Assembly (NCBI GenBank): GCA_013286595.1
Contig: JABDFI010000014.1
Span: 1 to 41,979 of the forward strand
DNA: 41,979 nucleotides
Reading direction: 5' to 3'
DNA from: Chlamydiota bacterium
Lineage (GTDB): Bacteria; Chlamydiota; Chlamydiia; Chlamydiales; Rhabdochlamydiaceae
Below the pieces are notes generated by a model, which made no database searches, had not been told where the DNA came from, and saw nothing but the letters and a program-made list of their open reading frames with translations. This document shows positions 8,782 to 17,501 of the stretch, piece after piece (position 1 is the stretch's first letter; each line of letters begins with the position of its first letter). A program made the position numbers and the translations under genes.

Positions 8782-9737
8782 AATATGCTGTTTTCACTCA
8801 AGACTTGAAAAAAAGCTTCGCCACAAAAAAAGGGCCTTATGAAGTGGTTCGTGGCGTGAACTTGGCCGTTTCTGCTGGAGAGATCTTTGGGTTTTTAGGA
8901 CCCAATGGAGCTGGCAAGACCACTACGCTTAAAATGCTTACAACTCTTCTCCAGCCTGATAGCGGGACTGCATTAGTCAGCGATTTTGACGTCATCCAAA
9001 ATCCCCAAGAAGTACGGAAGCGGATCGGCTATGTCAGTCAAATAGGAGGTGCAGACCGTGAGGCAAAAGGAATTGAAAATCTGATCTTGCAAGGACAGCT
9101 CTATGGAATGAGTGCATCTCTTGCAAAAAAACGAGCAGAAGAAGTGATCGACATTCTCAACTTAAGCGACTGTGCAGATCGTTTCATCAATACCTATTCA
9201 GGCGGACAGAGAAGAAGACTCGATATCGGTCTTGGCATCATGCACCGCCCAGATGTTCTCTTTTTAGATGAGCCGACAACTGGTTTGGATCCCCAAAATC
9301 GAGCTAATCTTTGGGAGCACATTCGTCTTCTCAGGGAGCAGGGAACAACTATTTTCCTCACCTCTCACTATCTCGACGAAGTTGACTTTCTTTCCGACCG
9401 ACTCGCCATTATGGATCAGGGCAGGATCGTTGCCGAAGGATCTCCTCGCGAACTGAAAAAGCAGATTGCTGGAGATGTCGTCTCCATCGGCTTCAAAAGT
9501 GATGAAAAGCAGAGCCTTCGTGCAATGGAACTATTCAAGCGCCACTCGTTCGTTCGCGAAGCCACGCACGAGAATCAAAGCATGCGACTTTACGTAGAAG
9601 ATGGCGCAGCAGCAGTTCCACAGATACTGCGTCTTTTAGACGAAGAGCGCATTCATCTTCAAACCATCGAGCTCTCTGTTCCTACCCTTGATGACGTGTT
9701 TCTCAAGCGAACTGGCCGATCATTGCGCGAAAATTAA
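8778..9737 (+). CDS. ABC transporter ATP-binding protein, DrrA-like (drug exporter)
   Basis: 319 residues. The start at 8778 has a GAAGGA ribosome-binding site inside the end of the padR gene. All ATPase motifs are intact: Walker A GPNGAGKTT (residues 41-49), signature SGGQRRR, Walker B VLFLDEPTTGLDP and the switch histidine in TSHYLDE. The C-terminal extension of about 90 residues (ending LDDVFLKRTGRSLREN) is the one seen in DrrA/ABC-2 drug exporters. It works as the cytoplasmic motor of the permease encoded 15 bp downstream. The substrate is unknown. Confidence 0.93.
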   Translation: MKYAVFTQDLKKSFATKKGPYEVVRGVNLAVSAGEIFGFLGPNGAGKTTTLKMLTTLLQPDSGTALVSDFDVIQNPQEVRKRIGYVSQIGGADREAKGIENLILQGQLYGMSASLAKKRAEEVIDILNLSDCADRFINTYSGGQRRRLDIGLGIMHRPDVLFLDEPTTGLDPQNRANLWEHIRLLREQGTTIFLTSHYLDEVDFLSDRLAIMDQGRIVAEGSPRELKKQIAGDVVSIGFKSDEKQSLRAMELFKRHSFVREATHENQSMRLYVEDGAAAVPQILRLLDEERIHLQTIELSVPTLDDVFLKRTGRSLREN

Positions 9738-9751
9738 CCTAAGGAAAACCC

Positions 9752-10513
9752 ATGAAAATACTCACCGATATCCGTTTATTTTATAAACGCAGAATTCTTG
9801 AATTGCTGCGCAATCCAGCCTTTATCTTCATGGGGATTTCAACCCCCATCCTTTACCTAACGCTCTTCTCCCCTTTGCTGAAAAATTTTGCAGGAGCTCC
9901 AGGCTTTCCATCGACTAATATCATGAATATGTTTGTTCCTGGAATGCTCATTTTAAGTGCTTTTTATAATGGCCTTTTTGCTGGATGGGGCGTCATTGAT
10001 GAGCTGCGAAGTGGAGTCATTGAACGATTTCGTGTCACTCCTTGCAGTAGATTCGCCATACTCGCAGGAACTGTCTTGCGCGATCTTGTTGCCGTGGTTG
10101 TTCAAAACCTGTTTTTCATCATCCTTGCAGTCTTCTTTGGATTTCAATTTCATATCGGAGGAATGCTTCTCTTATTTGTTCTCTTCTCCCTAGTTCTCAT
10201 GACAACCTCCACCTTGGCCAATGCTCTCGGCCTCATCACGAAAAGTGAAGACAAGCTCGCTCCGATCATTCAGGGAATCACCCTGCCCATTACACTCCTT
10301 TCGGGGATGCTTCTTCCCATGGAACTTGCTCCGACTTGGCTTCGCACCATCGCACACTTTAATCCCCTCTACTACGTCGTGGTGGCAGCTCGAGACCTGT
10401 CGAATGGCAGCATTGGAACTGTGGCTGTCGCAGAAGCTTTTTTGATCATGATCCCGCTTACCATAATTACTTTACGCTGGGGAACCAGTCTTTTTCGCAA
10501 AGCTGTGGCTTAA
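9752..10513 (+). CDS. ABC-2 type permease, DrrB-like
   Basis: 253 residues with six hydrophobic segments and the ABC-2 permease layout: a cytoplasmic N-terminus (RLFYKRRILELLRNPAFIF), then a membrane region with VPGMLILSAFYNG and LPITLLSGMLLPMELAP (the ABC-2 motif before the last helices). It ends FNPLYYVVVAARDL...LRWGTSLFRKAVA as in DrrB proteins. It starts 14 bp after the ATPase gene with AAGGAAAA upstream, completing a padR-drrA-drrB-like exporter operon in the inner membrane. Confidence 0.92.
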   Translation: MKILTDIRLFYKRRILELLRNPAFIFMGISTPILYLTLFSPLLKNFAGAPGFPSTNIMNMFVPGMLILSAFYNGLFAGWGVIDELRSGVIERFRVTPCSRFAILAGTVLRDLVAVVVQNLFFIILAVFFGFQFHIGGMLLLFVLFSLVLMTTSTLANALGLITKSEDKLAPIIQGITLPITLLSGMLLPMELAPTWLRTIAHFNPLYYVVVAARDLSNGSIGTVAVAEAFLIMIPLTIITLRWGTSLFRKAVA

Positions 10514-10614
10514 TCCCTTGTAGGATAAAATATTTTAATGGAATAGCCTTGCTAACATGTCAGATAAAGAGCAGGCTAACAGTGTTTATTAAATGACAAA
10601 CAAACGAGGACGTC

Positions 10615-10884
10615 ATGAATATTAATTTAAAAAAAAGCGCTTGCGCTATTATCACATTATTCACACTAGTGACTACTGGATCTCTTTTTGCAAATGACAA
10701 AACTGCTGGTAAAAAAGTGGATAAAATGATTGACAAGACAGAAAAAGCAGTGGGATCAGCAAAGGACAAAACTAAAGAATTGGCTCATGATGCTAAAGAC
10801 AAAGCTAAAGAAGCAAAGGACAAAACTAAAGAATTGGCTCATGATGCTAAAGACAAAGCTCATGAAGGAGTTGATAAGCTGTAG
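10615..10884 (+). CDS. exported LEA-like lysine/alanine/aspartate-rich repeat protein
   Basis: 89 residues: a signal peptide (MNINLKKSACAIITLFTLVTTGSLFA), then a very hydrophilic helix-forming tail built from 11-residue-like units such as AKDKTKELAHDAKDKAKE. At the DNA level 48 bp are duplicated exactly with a 54-bp period (10759-10806 and 10813-10860), so the protein has grown by a recent tandem duplication. The composition resembles group 3 LEA or apolipophorin-like proteins, which are disordered until they bind membranes or dry out. GAGGA lies just upstream of the ATG. The reading frame is real (signal peptide, ribosome-binding site), but the role is unknown; periplasmic stress protection or structural spacing are possibilities. 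Confidence 0.75.
   Translation: MNINLKKSACAIITLFTLVTTGSLFANDKTAGKKVDKMIDKTEKAVGSAKDKTKELAHDAKDKAKEAKDKTKELAHDAKDKAHEGVDKL
10759..10860 (+). repeat. 54-bp tandem repeat, two units
   Basis: Bases 10759-10806 recur exactly at 10813-10860, inside the LEA-like gene. The period of 54 bp (18 codons) keeps the frame. Confidence 0.9.
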
Positions 10885-10920
10885 TAAACGGTCAGAGGTT
10901 GCATTGCAATGAAACCGGTC

Positions 10921-10942
10921 TCTCTTGCCGTTAGGCAAGAGA
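10921..10942 (+). terminator. hairpin after the LEA-like gene
   Basis: TCTCTTGCC-GTTA-GGCAAGAGA is a perfect 9-bp stem, 37 bases past the stop codon. It is followed by AATTCTTA rather than a clean T run, so it is a weak terminator or an mRNA-end stabiliser. Confidence 0.5.
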
Positions 10943-11103
10943 AATTCTTACATCGATATCTGTTGTAAATCTTGCCACTAAAAATTTCTTTAATCGCGCT
11001 TAAGTCAATCTGTTTTTCTTTTCCAACCTTATAACTGAATAAACGGATTGCAGGGAAATTGAAGCTCTATATAGAATTCCTGGAAAAATCAACGGATTTC
11101 TTT

Positions 11104-12573
11104 ATGAACTTTTTTAAAAAAACGTTTTCATTGGTGATAATAATGAACAGTTTCACTTCAATTCCACTTATGTCTCATGAAAAGGAAATCGATGCCATTG
11201 TTAGCCAGGCTCTCGAAGAATTCCATGTTCCAGGCATTGCAGTAGCTGTTGTTGTCGGAAATAAAACCATACTCTGTAGAGGTTATGGGATGCGCGATTT
11301 GGGAAAAGAATTGCCGGTGACTGAGAATACAGTATTCCCGATCGCATCGAATACTAAGGCATTCACAAGTTTTCTGATAGGACAACTCGTCCAGGAAGGA
11401 AAAGTTGCCTGGGATGACCCCGTGATCAAATACATCCCAGAATTTCGATTATACAATGAAGAACTTACCTCTCAGGTCACTCTGCGAGATTTAATCGCTC
11501 ACAGGACAGGGATTCCTCGCCACGACGTTCTCTGGTATCTCGTCCGTGATATGACTGAAGAAGATATCCTTAAAACCTTACCTCACTTCCCTCCTATATC
11601 CAGATTACGAGAGACTTTTCTATACAATAATTTCATGTATGTAGTGGCTGGCAAAGTCATTCACAATGTGACTAAAAATACATGGGAAAAAGAGATCTAT
11701 ACTCGAATCCTAACTCCCTTGAAAATGGAGCATTCGGTCATCTCTTTAGAGGATCTTCAAAAAGTGGCTGATCTTTCACAGCCGTATGCAGAGATTGGTG
11801 GAAAAATTCAAGAACTCCTCTTTTTGTATCCCCGCTCCATTCTTGCATCTAGCGCAATTCACTCTTCAGTTTCAGATATGGCTAAATGGATTCAGATCCA
11901 ACTTCTTGAAGGAGGGGCCTTGATTGAAAAGAAAAATCTCAAAGAAATGCATGAAATCCATATGCCTTTCGCTCCACAGTCTCCATTAGGTTTATTACAT
12001 ATGCCTTTCTCTTCTCTCGAACCATCAGGCTATGGCCTAGGTTGGGAAATCGACGCATACAGAGGCCGAAAACAAGTTCATCACGGCGGCACCACTGAAG
12101 GCTTTTTTTCTGAAGTTTCCCTTCTACCGGAAGAAAAAATCGCCCTGGTCATTTTAACAAATAGCAGCACGGATGGCCGCTACGCTATCTCTTATATAAA
12201 GAACAGAATTTACGATCATCTATTAGGATCTCAAGACATAGATTGGCTTCAGAGCATTCAAGAGAAACGTTTAGAAAAAAAGCAAACGATTTGTTTGCAA
12301 AAATTTGAAGGCCTCTATACACATCCAGCTTATGGGACTATGCAAATCGCTCTTGAACACGACTCGCTCATCGCAACTCTTGGTAGAATGAGAGTTTCAT
12401 TGAAACAGAAAGAAGAAGGTGTTTTTGAAGCAAAATATCCTGCTCTTCTCACTTATGAAGTGGATCCTATTGTGGAATTTTCCTTTTTCAGTAATTCCCT
12501 GGGAGAAGTAAATGAGCTTCAGGTCCCATTCGAACACTTTCGAGCAGCCCCAGCCATAATATTTAAGAAATAA
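11104..12573 (+). CDS. exported serine hydrolase, class C beta-lactamase/DD-peptidase-like
   Basis: 489 residues from the ATG at 11104, which places a hydrophobic export signal at the N-terminus. A TTG at 11059 is in frame but starts with charged residues. The three penicillin-recognising motifs are present: S82-N-T-K85 (IASNTKAFT), Y174-N-N (FLYNNFMY) and H327-G-G (HHGGTTEGF). The C-terminal 110 residues form a separate beta-rich region like the DUF3471 domain of this family. Such proteins act as esterases, D-aminopeptidases or peptidoglycan carboxypeptidases more often than as true beta-lactamases. In chlamydiae, which have only transient peptidoglycan, the substrate is open. Confidence 0.88.
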   Translation: MNFFKKTFSLVIIMNSFTSIPLMSHEKEIDAIVSQALEEFHVPGIAVAVVVGNKTILCRGYGMRDLGKELPVTENTVFPIASNTKAFTSFLIGQLVQEGKVAWDDPVIKYIPEFRLYNEELTSQVTLRDLIAHRTGIPRHDVLWYLVRDMTEEDILKTLPHFPPISRLRETFLYNNFMYVVAGKVIHNVTKNTWEKEIYTRILTPLKMEHSVISLEDLQKVADLSQPYAEIGGKIQELLFLYPRSILASSAIHSSVSDMAKWIQIQLLEGGALIEKKNLKEMHEIHMPFAPQSPLGLLHMPFSSLEPSGYGLGWEIDAYRGRKQVHHGGTTEGFFSEVSLLPEEKIALVILTNSSTDGRYAISYIKNRIYDHLLGSQDIDWLQSIQEKRLEKKQTICLQKFEGLYTHPAYGTMQIALEHDSLIATLGRMRVSLKQKEEGVFEAKYPALLTYEVDPIVEFSFFSNSLGEVNELQVPFEHFRAAPAIIFKK

Positions 12574-12786
12574 AAGAAGAGCAATTTTGAATGGAACCCA
12601 CTTGTTAGGACCTTATCTCACTAAGGAAAAAGAGGGATGAGGCAATTGCCTCGGATAATTAGAATTTATCCATCGGGCCGTAAAACCCAGTGTTTCAGGC
12701 TAGATTTTACGGCGCGATAGATAAAAAGTAATCTTTGTATAAATTAAAAAAAATGATAACGTCAGGAACACTAATGAGTGGTTCCA
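12574..12786. other. intergenic region with palindrome and a hairpin
   Basis: This holds a full GAGGCAATTGCCTC palindrome (12639-12652). It also holds a 9-bp inverted repeat, GCCGTAAAA (12677-12685) with TTTTACGGC (12705-12713), around a 19-base loop. No T run follows, so a terminator is only possible. No reading frame of interest was seen. Confidence 0.5.
12639..12652. repeat. dispersed palindrome, full copy
   Basis: An exact GAGGCAATTGCCTC, 66 bases after the stop of the serine hydrolase gene; the same 14-mer as at 8123-8136. Confidence 0.9.
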
Positions 12787-13746
12787 ATGGATTTTAGCTA
12801 TTTAGAAGAAACAACCCGGAAATTCATTGAAAGTTTGGTCGCTAAGAAAGCGCCTCCTATCTATACTCTTTCGCCTACGGCAGCGCGTAAAGTTCTCGAT
12901 GACGCTCAAAGCGGAAATATCGAAAAGCCGCCAGTTCAAATTGAGGATAAAATCCTTCCTTGCGGCCCGGATAAAAAAGTCTCTGTCCGAATCATCCGCG
13001 CTGAAAAAAATGAACAAAGATTACCTGTGATCATGTTTTTTCATGGCGGAGGGTGGGTATTGGGAAATAAGCATACCCATGATCGACTCGTTTGCGAACT
13101 TGCCGTAGGGGCTAACGCTGCAGTTGTGTTTGTCAATTACACACCTTCTCCAGAAGCTCAGTTCCCAAAACCGATCGAAGAGGCGTTTGCCGCCACGCAA
13201 TACATCGTCGACCATGGTAAAGAGTTCAATCTCGATCCAAGCCGCTTGGCTGTAGTCGGCGATAGCGTGGGAGGAAATATGACCATCGCTATGACTCTTC
13301 TCGCTAAAGAGAAAGGATTAAAAATTCTTACTCAAGTGCTCTTCTATCCCGTTACCGATGCTCATTTTAACACTGAGTCTTATCAAAAATTTGCAGAAGG
13401 GCCCTGGCTAACAAAAGCGGCCATGGAGTGGTTTTGGAATGCCTACGCTCCTCATGTCGCTGATCGAAAAAAACCGATCGCAAGTCCTTTGCAAACCTCT
13501 ATCGAACAACTCCGCCATCTTCCTCCGGCTTTAATCATCACCGATGAAAATGATGTATTAAGAGACGAAGGAGAAGCTTACGCTCACAAGTTGCTCCGAG
13601 CTGGGGTCAAAGTGACAGCTGTTCGTTTCTTAGGAACCTTTCACGACTTTGTCATGCTCAATGCTCTCAGTGAAACTCCTGCTGCCCGAGGAGCAATCGC
13701 CTTGGCAATCGAGCATTTGAATAAAGCTCTCCATTCCTTTGAATGA
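12787..13746 (+). CDS. alpha/beta hydrolase, hormone-sensitive-lipase (acetyl esterase) family
   Basis: 319 residues from the ATG at 12787; a GTG three codons earlier is possible. The HSL-family oxyanion motif HGGGW (FFHGGGWVLG), the nucleophile elbow GDSVGG (usually GDSAGG), the catalytic Asp region (ITDENDVLRDEG) and His (GTFHDF) are all in order. It should hydrolyse short-chain esters in the cytoplasm, as no signal peptide is present. It is monocistronic, followed by a convergent gene, with a half copy of the dispersed palindrome between the two stop codons. Confidence 0.92.
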   Translation: MDFSYLEETTRKFIESLVAKKAPPIYTLSPTAARKVLDDAQSGNIEKPPVQIEDKILPCGPDKKVSVRIIRAEKNEQRLPVIMFFHGGGWVLGNKHTHDRLVCELAVGANAAVVFVNYTPSPEAQFPKPIEEAFAATQYIVDHGKEFNLDPSRLAVVGDSVGGNMTIAMTLLAKEKGLKILTQVLFYPVTDAHFNTESYQKFAEGPWLTKAAMEWFWNAYAPHVADRKKPIASPLQTSIEQLRHLPPALIITDENDVLRDEGEAYAHKLLRAGVKVTAVRFLGTFHDFVMLNALSETPAARGAIALAIEHLNKALHSFE

Positions 13747-13772
13747 CAGGTCTGACAAAAATCTCCGGGTTT

Positions 13773-13783
13773 GCAATTGCCTC
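13773..13783. repeat. dispersed palindrome, half copy
   Basis: GCAATTGCCTC, the right 11 bases of the 14-bp palindrome, lies between the converging esterase and inositol-oxygenase genes, one base before the latter's stop codon. Confidence 0.75.
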
Positions 13784-13784
13784 A

Positions 13785-14624
13785 TTACCAATCTATTTCT
13801 GAAGGGAAAAATTCCGAAATGAGGTCTTCATAATAGGGCATCAATGCAGTTAAATCAAGCTTCTCTTCGGTTTTCGAATACAAGTCATAATTCCTGAATA
13901 GTTCCAGCCATGGAAGCATCCGCTCGTCGTGTGCACTCATTAAATGCTTATATGCGCCATGCAAATGTGCGGCATAAAAGGAATGGTAGCGGATGATATA
14001 ACAGGCTTCAGGCGGAAGATAATTTTTTACAACCTGGTAGAGATATTCGTCGTGCCCCCATGACATATGTACGTTATCCAAGCCACAGCGCTTTGAATAA
14101 ATCCCATATGTGGTCTGATACAATGAGATCTCTTGATCTGGATTAGAAGCAAAGTATTCTGGGAAAACAATTTTATCCGAATAGGCACATCCGACAGGAA
14201 ATGTGTCACCTACAACAGCCCATTGAGGTTCTCCAAAAGCTGTCAGCAACTTTCCCAAATCATGAATAAATCCAGTCAAAATCAACCATCTTGGATGTCC
14301 ATCTCTACGAAGAGCCTCGGCAGTTTGAAATAGATGATACCTTTGTGGAAGATCCAAATCTGGATCACTTTCATCCACAAGAGTATCAAAAATACGAAAA
14401 GCTTCCCAAATCCCCATTTTCCTGTGCCGCAAAGGGAGATATTCTTTTTCCTTTCTCAATACAAATTCAACCGTTTGATTAATATGATTGACACGATAGA
14501 AATCTTTTACATGTTGAGGCGTAGTCTCATCGTAGACACGGTACTCTTCTTTATTTTTTATATTTGGCTTATCTTCGTTACTGCTTGCAATGATGAGTGT
14601 GGATAAAGCTAGCACCGCTAACAT
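13785..14624 (-). CDS. miox: myo-inositol oxygenase (MIOX)
   Basis: 279 residues. The HD-type di-iron fold of MIOX opens myo-inositol with O2 to give D-glucuronate. All six metal ligands known in mammalian MIOX have counterparts: H97 (HLFQTAE), H121 and D122 (IHDLGK), H191 (WGHDEY), H214 (YHSFY) and D247 (NYDLYS). The substrate-binding lysine in HDLGK and the invariant FGEPQWAVVGDTFPVGC are also there, so activity is likely. GAGAGG precedes the ATG at a good distance. The first 15 residues are hydrophobic (MLAVLALSTLIIASS), unlike the cytosolic eukaryotic enzyme, so export or membrane anchoring is possible. No uronate or inositol catabolic genes are nearby. MIOX is mainly eukaryotic, so transfer from a host is a reasonable inference. 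Confidence 0.95.
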   Translation of the reverse strand: MLAVLALSTLIIASSNEDKPNIKNKEEYRVYDETTPQHVKDFYRVNHINQTVEFVLRKEKEYLPLRHRKMGIWEAFRIFDTLVDESDPDLDLPQRYHLFQTAEALRRDGHPRWLILTGFIHDLGKLLTAFGEPQWAVVGDTFPVGCAYSDKIVFPEYFASNPDQEISLYQTTYGIYSKRCGLDNVHMSWGHDEYLYQVVKNYLPPEACYIIRYHSFYAAHLHGAYKHLMSAHDERMLPWLELFRNYDLYSKTEEKLDLTALMPYYEDLISEFFPSEIDW

Positions 14625-14728
14625 AAAGCCTCTCTGTTTTTCAATTGTGAGTAGATTTATATAAAAGACGTTGAAAATTTAATATAGTATATCTTTATCG
14701 TGATAGCACTTTTTCCCAGCAAAATTCT

Positions 14729-15592
14729 CTAGAAAATGCCACAAATTTGACCAAGCTCGTAATAATAGATCTCAATGGAAGGAGTTTGTTCTAGTTCTTG
14801 AATTTTTTGGTAGATCTGACTGCATTCTTCTTCGTTCATTTTTTTATTGGTTATAAGAGTGTCTTTTAAAGATAAGAGGTGAAAAAGAATACTTTTTCTC
14901 TTTGTAGGTGTATCTAACTTAGGTTGAGTTTTTCGTATAGAGAAGATTGTAAAGCCTTCTTTCTGAAGCATGTCAGGAAAAGAAGCAAAATACTTATCAT
15001 CCGACTTTTGTATTTCGCATTGCAGCTTATCTAAATGATGCAAAGCTTCCATTCCTTTAACATGAGGAAAGCTATAAAAGGTATCGTTGCTGGTAATATC
15101 TTCTATTATCAACTTGCCACCAGGCTTTAAAATCTTTTTTATCTTTTGGATCAATTGTTGTGGATTTTGTAGATGAACTAACAAAAAGCGAGCGCAGATG
15201 ACATCGAACTGCTGATTCAAAGTATCAATCTCAAAAGCTGAAAGTTGTCTAAACTCCAAATTGGAAATAGATTCTTTCGGCAATAAACTTCGTGCCAGTT
15301 GAAGCTGGTCTTCACTAATATCAGTTGCAAGTACATAGCCATTGTCCCCTACCGCCAAAGCAAAGCATTGACTCATTAGTCCAATGCCACATCCCAGTTC
15401 TAGAACTCTTGCTCCTTTTGGAATATTGCAATCCTGAAAAAAAATAAGAGAAGAAGAGTTGTAAATCTCATTAAGAATGACTAATCGTTCTTTATCCTTC
15501 ATCCCTGTAGCAATGGCATATTTCGATTCATCTGCAATTCCTACACTACTGATTCCCATAACTATGCTCCAAACTATTTTTCTGAACATCAT
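14729..15592 (-). CDS. class I SAM-dependent methyltransferase
   Basis: 287 residues from the ATG at 15592, six bases after GAAGG. The frame is open further upstream to 15706 but without a better start. Motif I is VLELGCGIGLMSQCF, followed by VLATDISEDQLQLAR, FDVICARFLLVHL and LKPGGKLIIEDI, the standard order for Methyltransf_11/31 enzymes. The N-terminus (FRKIVWSIVMGISSVGIADES) looks like a short signal peptide, so it may act outside the cytoplasm or this may be a chance hydrophobic start. The C-terminal 100 residues are helical and not recognised. Substrate unknown. It lies between two unrelated genes. Confidence 0.85.
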   Translation of the reverse strand: MMFRKIVWSIVMGISSVGIADESKYAIATGMKDKERLVILNEIYNSSSLIFFQDCNIPKGARVLELGCGIGLMSQCFALAVGDNGYVLATDISEDQLQLARSLLPKESISNLEFRQLSAFEIDTLNQQFDVICARFLLVHLQNPQQLIQKIKKILKPGGKLIIEDITSNDTFYSFPHVKGMEALHHLDKLQCEIQKSDDKYFASFPDMLQKEGFTIFSIRKTQPKLDTPTKRKSILFHLLSLKDTLITNKKMNEEECSQIYQKIQELEQTPSIEIYYYELGQICGIF

Positions 15593-15754
15593 TCTATACC
15601 TTCGTGCTGCCAAAAAAACTAAAGAAGATGCGACAATTTTTCCAATCAAAAATTCTGAATGCGTCTCTCCATCTCCAAAACGACAAGGCTGGGACTTCCC
15701 AGACAATAACTACTCCCTTTGCATTAATCTCAAAACAGTCTAAGTAGAGAATAT

Positions 15755-16903
15755 ATGATTCGTAAAATGCCCATCATTCTGTTTGGCCTACTCGCTCTTG
15801 TATGGCTTACTTATCAATGGATGCCTCCTATTTTCCAATCGATTCTCTATGGAATAAGCCTCTCCATCAAATCCTTGATTGTATTTCTACTTCCCTTCCT
15901 CATTTTTGGTTTGTTGTTTAAAACTTCTGTATACCTGGCTAAAAAAGCCACGAAATGGGTTCTCTTTCTCGTAGTAACTATCTGCCTATCTAACTTTATC
16001 ACTACGATGCTCAGCTACTTGGTCGGTAGCATTGCTTACCAGTTCGATCTATCGCTTACTCTTCCTTCACCAGGATCCGCCCTCGTTCCCATGGGCAATA
16101 TTTCGCTGCCGACCATGGCTATCAATAGCTATGCGATGTTTTCAGGTTTATTGTTTGGTCTTTTATGCGGATGGTTAAAGCCCGCTTTGGCGGGAAAAAT
16201 TGCTTTTCAGCTAGAGAAATATATCACTCTTTTTTTTAAGTCATTTATCTATGTTATCCCCCTGTTTATCTTGGGATTCATCGTCAAAATGATGCACGAT
16301 GGAGTGATGAGCATCATCCTGCGCGACTACTCTGTCATTTTTGGAATCGTCGCCAGTGCTGCTTTCATCTACATCGCACTGCTCTATTTTATTGCAAGTC
16401 ACTTTCAGCCAAAAACTTTTGTAAGAAGCGTGAAAAACATGCTTCCTGCAACCTTAGCCGGTTTTGGCAGTATGTCAAGTGCTGCAGCCATGCCCTTGAC
16501 TATTTTGGGGACAGAAAAAAATTCGAAACATCCCGACATCGCTCGATCGATCATCCCCGCAACAGTGAATATCCATCTGATCGGGGACTGTTTTGCCATC
16601 CCGATTTTTGCCTTTGCTGTCATGAAGAGTTTCGGATTCACAGAACCGAGTATTTTCAGTTATCTCATATTCGCCGCCTATTTTGTTCTGGCAAAATTTT
16701 CTGTCGCCGCCGTTCCTGGAGGAGGCATTCTTGTGATGCTTCCCATTCTCGAGACATATCTGGGATTCAACAGCGAGATGTTGTCTCTGATTACAGCCTT
16801 CTATATTCTCTTCGATCCTGTCATTACCTCTGCGAATGTACTTGGAAATGGAGCATTTGCTATGGGAATGGGAAATCTGATATCAAACAGAAAAAATTTT
16901 TAG
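15755..16903 (+). CDS. dicarboxylate/amino acid:cation symporter (DAACS/SDF family)
   Basis: 382 residues with about eight membrane helices and two re-entrant loops. Diagnostic pieces are the serine-rich hairpin motif GSMSSAAAMPLTI, NIHLIGD (in place of NMDG), FSVAAVPGGGILVMLP for hairpin 2, and DPVITSANVLGN in the last helix. These positions line the substrate and sodium sites of GltPh-type transporters. It should import glutamate, aspartate or a C4-dicarboxylate from the host with sodium or protons. The NMDG and DxxRTxxN changes suggest an altered substrate, as expected for an intracellular bacterium. It is the first gene of a possible operon with the next two. Confidence 0.88.
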   Translation: MIRKMPIILFGLLALVWLTYQWMPPIFQSILYGISLSIKSLIVFLLPFLIFGLLFKTSVYLAKKATKWVLFLVVTICLSNFITTMLSYLVGSIAYQFDLSLTLPSPGSALVPMGNISLPTMAINSYAMFSGLLFGLLCGWLKPALAGKIAFQLEKYITLFFKSFIYVIPLFILGFIVKMMHDGVMSIILRDYSVIFGIVASAAFIYIALLYFIASHFQPKTFVRSVKNMLPATLAGFGSMSSAAAMPLTILGTEKNSKHPDIARSIIPATVNIHLIGDCFAIPIFAFAVMKSFGFTEPSIFSYLIFAAYFVLAKFSVAAVPGGGILVMLPILETYLGFNSEMLSLITAFYILFDPVITSANVLGNGAFAMGMGNLISNRKNF

Positions 16904-16920
16904 GTGGAGAATGAAGATCT

Positions 16921-17490
16921 ATGATGTCAATCAAGCAGAATGCCGTTTTAGGACTGCTCAATTCCATTAAAAAGAGGTACGTAGAGCTTCTTTTACTTAT
17001 ATTTACTGGTTTAGCCTGTTCTTTATATGGAGCTAATCACACTGAGCCATCAACATTCACCTACTATCTGAATATCGATGATTTTGCAGATAGTTTTATT
17101 GAAATACCAACATCGAATCTATCGATGACAAGTCCAATAATATCTTCGAGCTATTTGGCTGGAAAGGCGCCCATTTATGATGCTAATAATCTGAAAGTCG
17201 GAACATGCTCTGCCTCTTTTTTGTCTATGGAAACAACAGATGAAATTTTTACAGATATATCCAATTATTTATCCTCTGATGATGGGCTAATAGTCACCTG
17301 GTTTACACCAACAACATTAATTAACTTAGAATTAGACAGCATCATAAACTCCATGGTCACGGAATGTACGGTGGTGGTAACGACAAAGGTTGGATTTGCT
17401 CCCCTTTTTGGACAAACATTTAACTTAGTTGTTTCATCGGATGGCGTAAAAATTTATTTTCAATTTACAAGGATCGGGACGATTTTCTAA
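16921..17490 (+). CDS. exported protein of unknown function
   Basis: 189 residues with an N-terminal export signal (YVELLLLIFTGLACSLYGANH). The cysteine is not in a good lipobox, so cleavage after LYGA is more likely than lipidation. The mature part is beta-rich. It contains APIYDANNLKVGTCSASFLSM and a VVVTTKVGFAPLFG stretch, faintly like the dirigent/allene-oxide-cyclase barrel pattern (a D near the start, G-x-x-V-G-x-x-x-x-x-F), but I cannot claim membership. It starts 17 bp after the symporter and ends 11 bp before the outer-membrane protein gene, so the three may be co-transcribed. Confidence 0.6.
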   Translation: MMSIKQNAVLGLLNSIKKRYVELLLLIFTGLACSLYGANHTEPSTFTYYLNIDDFADSFIEIPTSNLSMTSPIISSSYLAGKAPIYDANNLKVGTCSASFLSMETTDEIFTDISNYLSSDDGLIVTWFTPTTLINLELDSIINSMVTECTVVVTTKVGFAPLFGQTFNLVVSSDGVKIYFQFTRIGTIF

Positions 17491-17501
17491 CAAGGAATTC
17501 T

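Noticed and set aside
11059-11103. TTG start for the serine hydrolase
   Set aside because: It would put charged residues ahead of the export signal; the ATG at 11104 is more natural, although AGGGA before the TTG keeps it possible.
12677-12713. Inverted repeat GCCGTAAAA / TTTTACGGC as a terminator or attachment site
   Set aside because: A 19-base loop and no T run; too weak to name a function.
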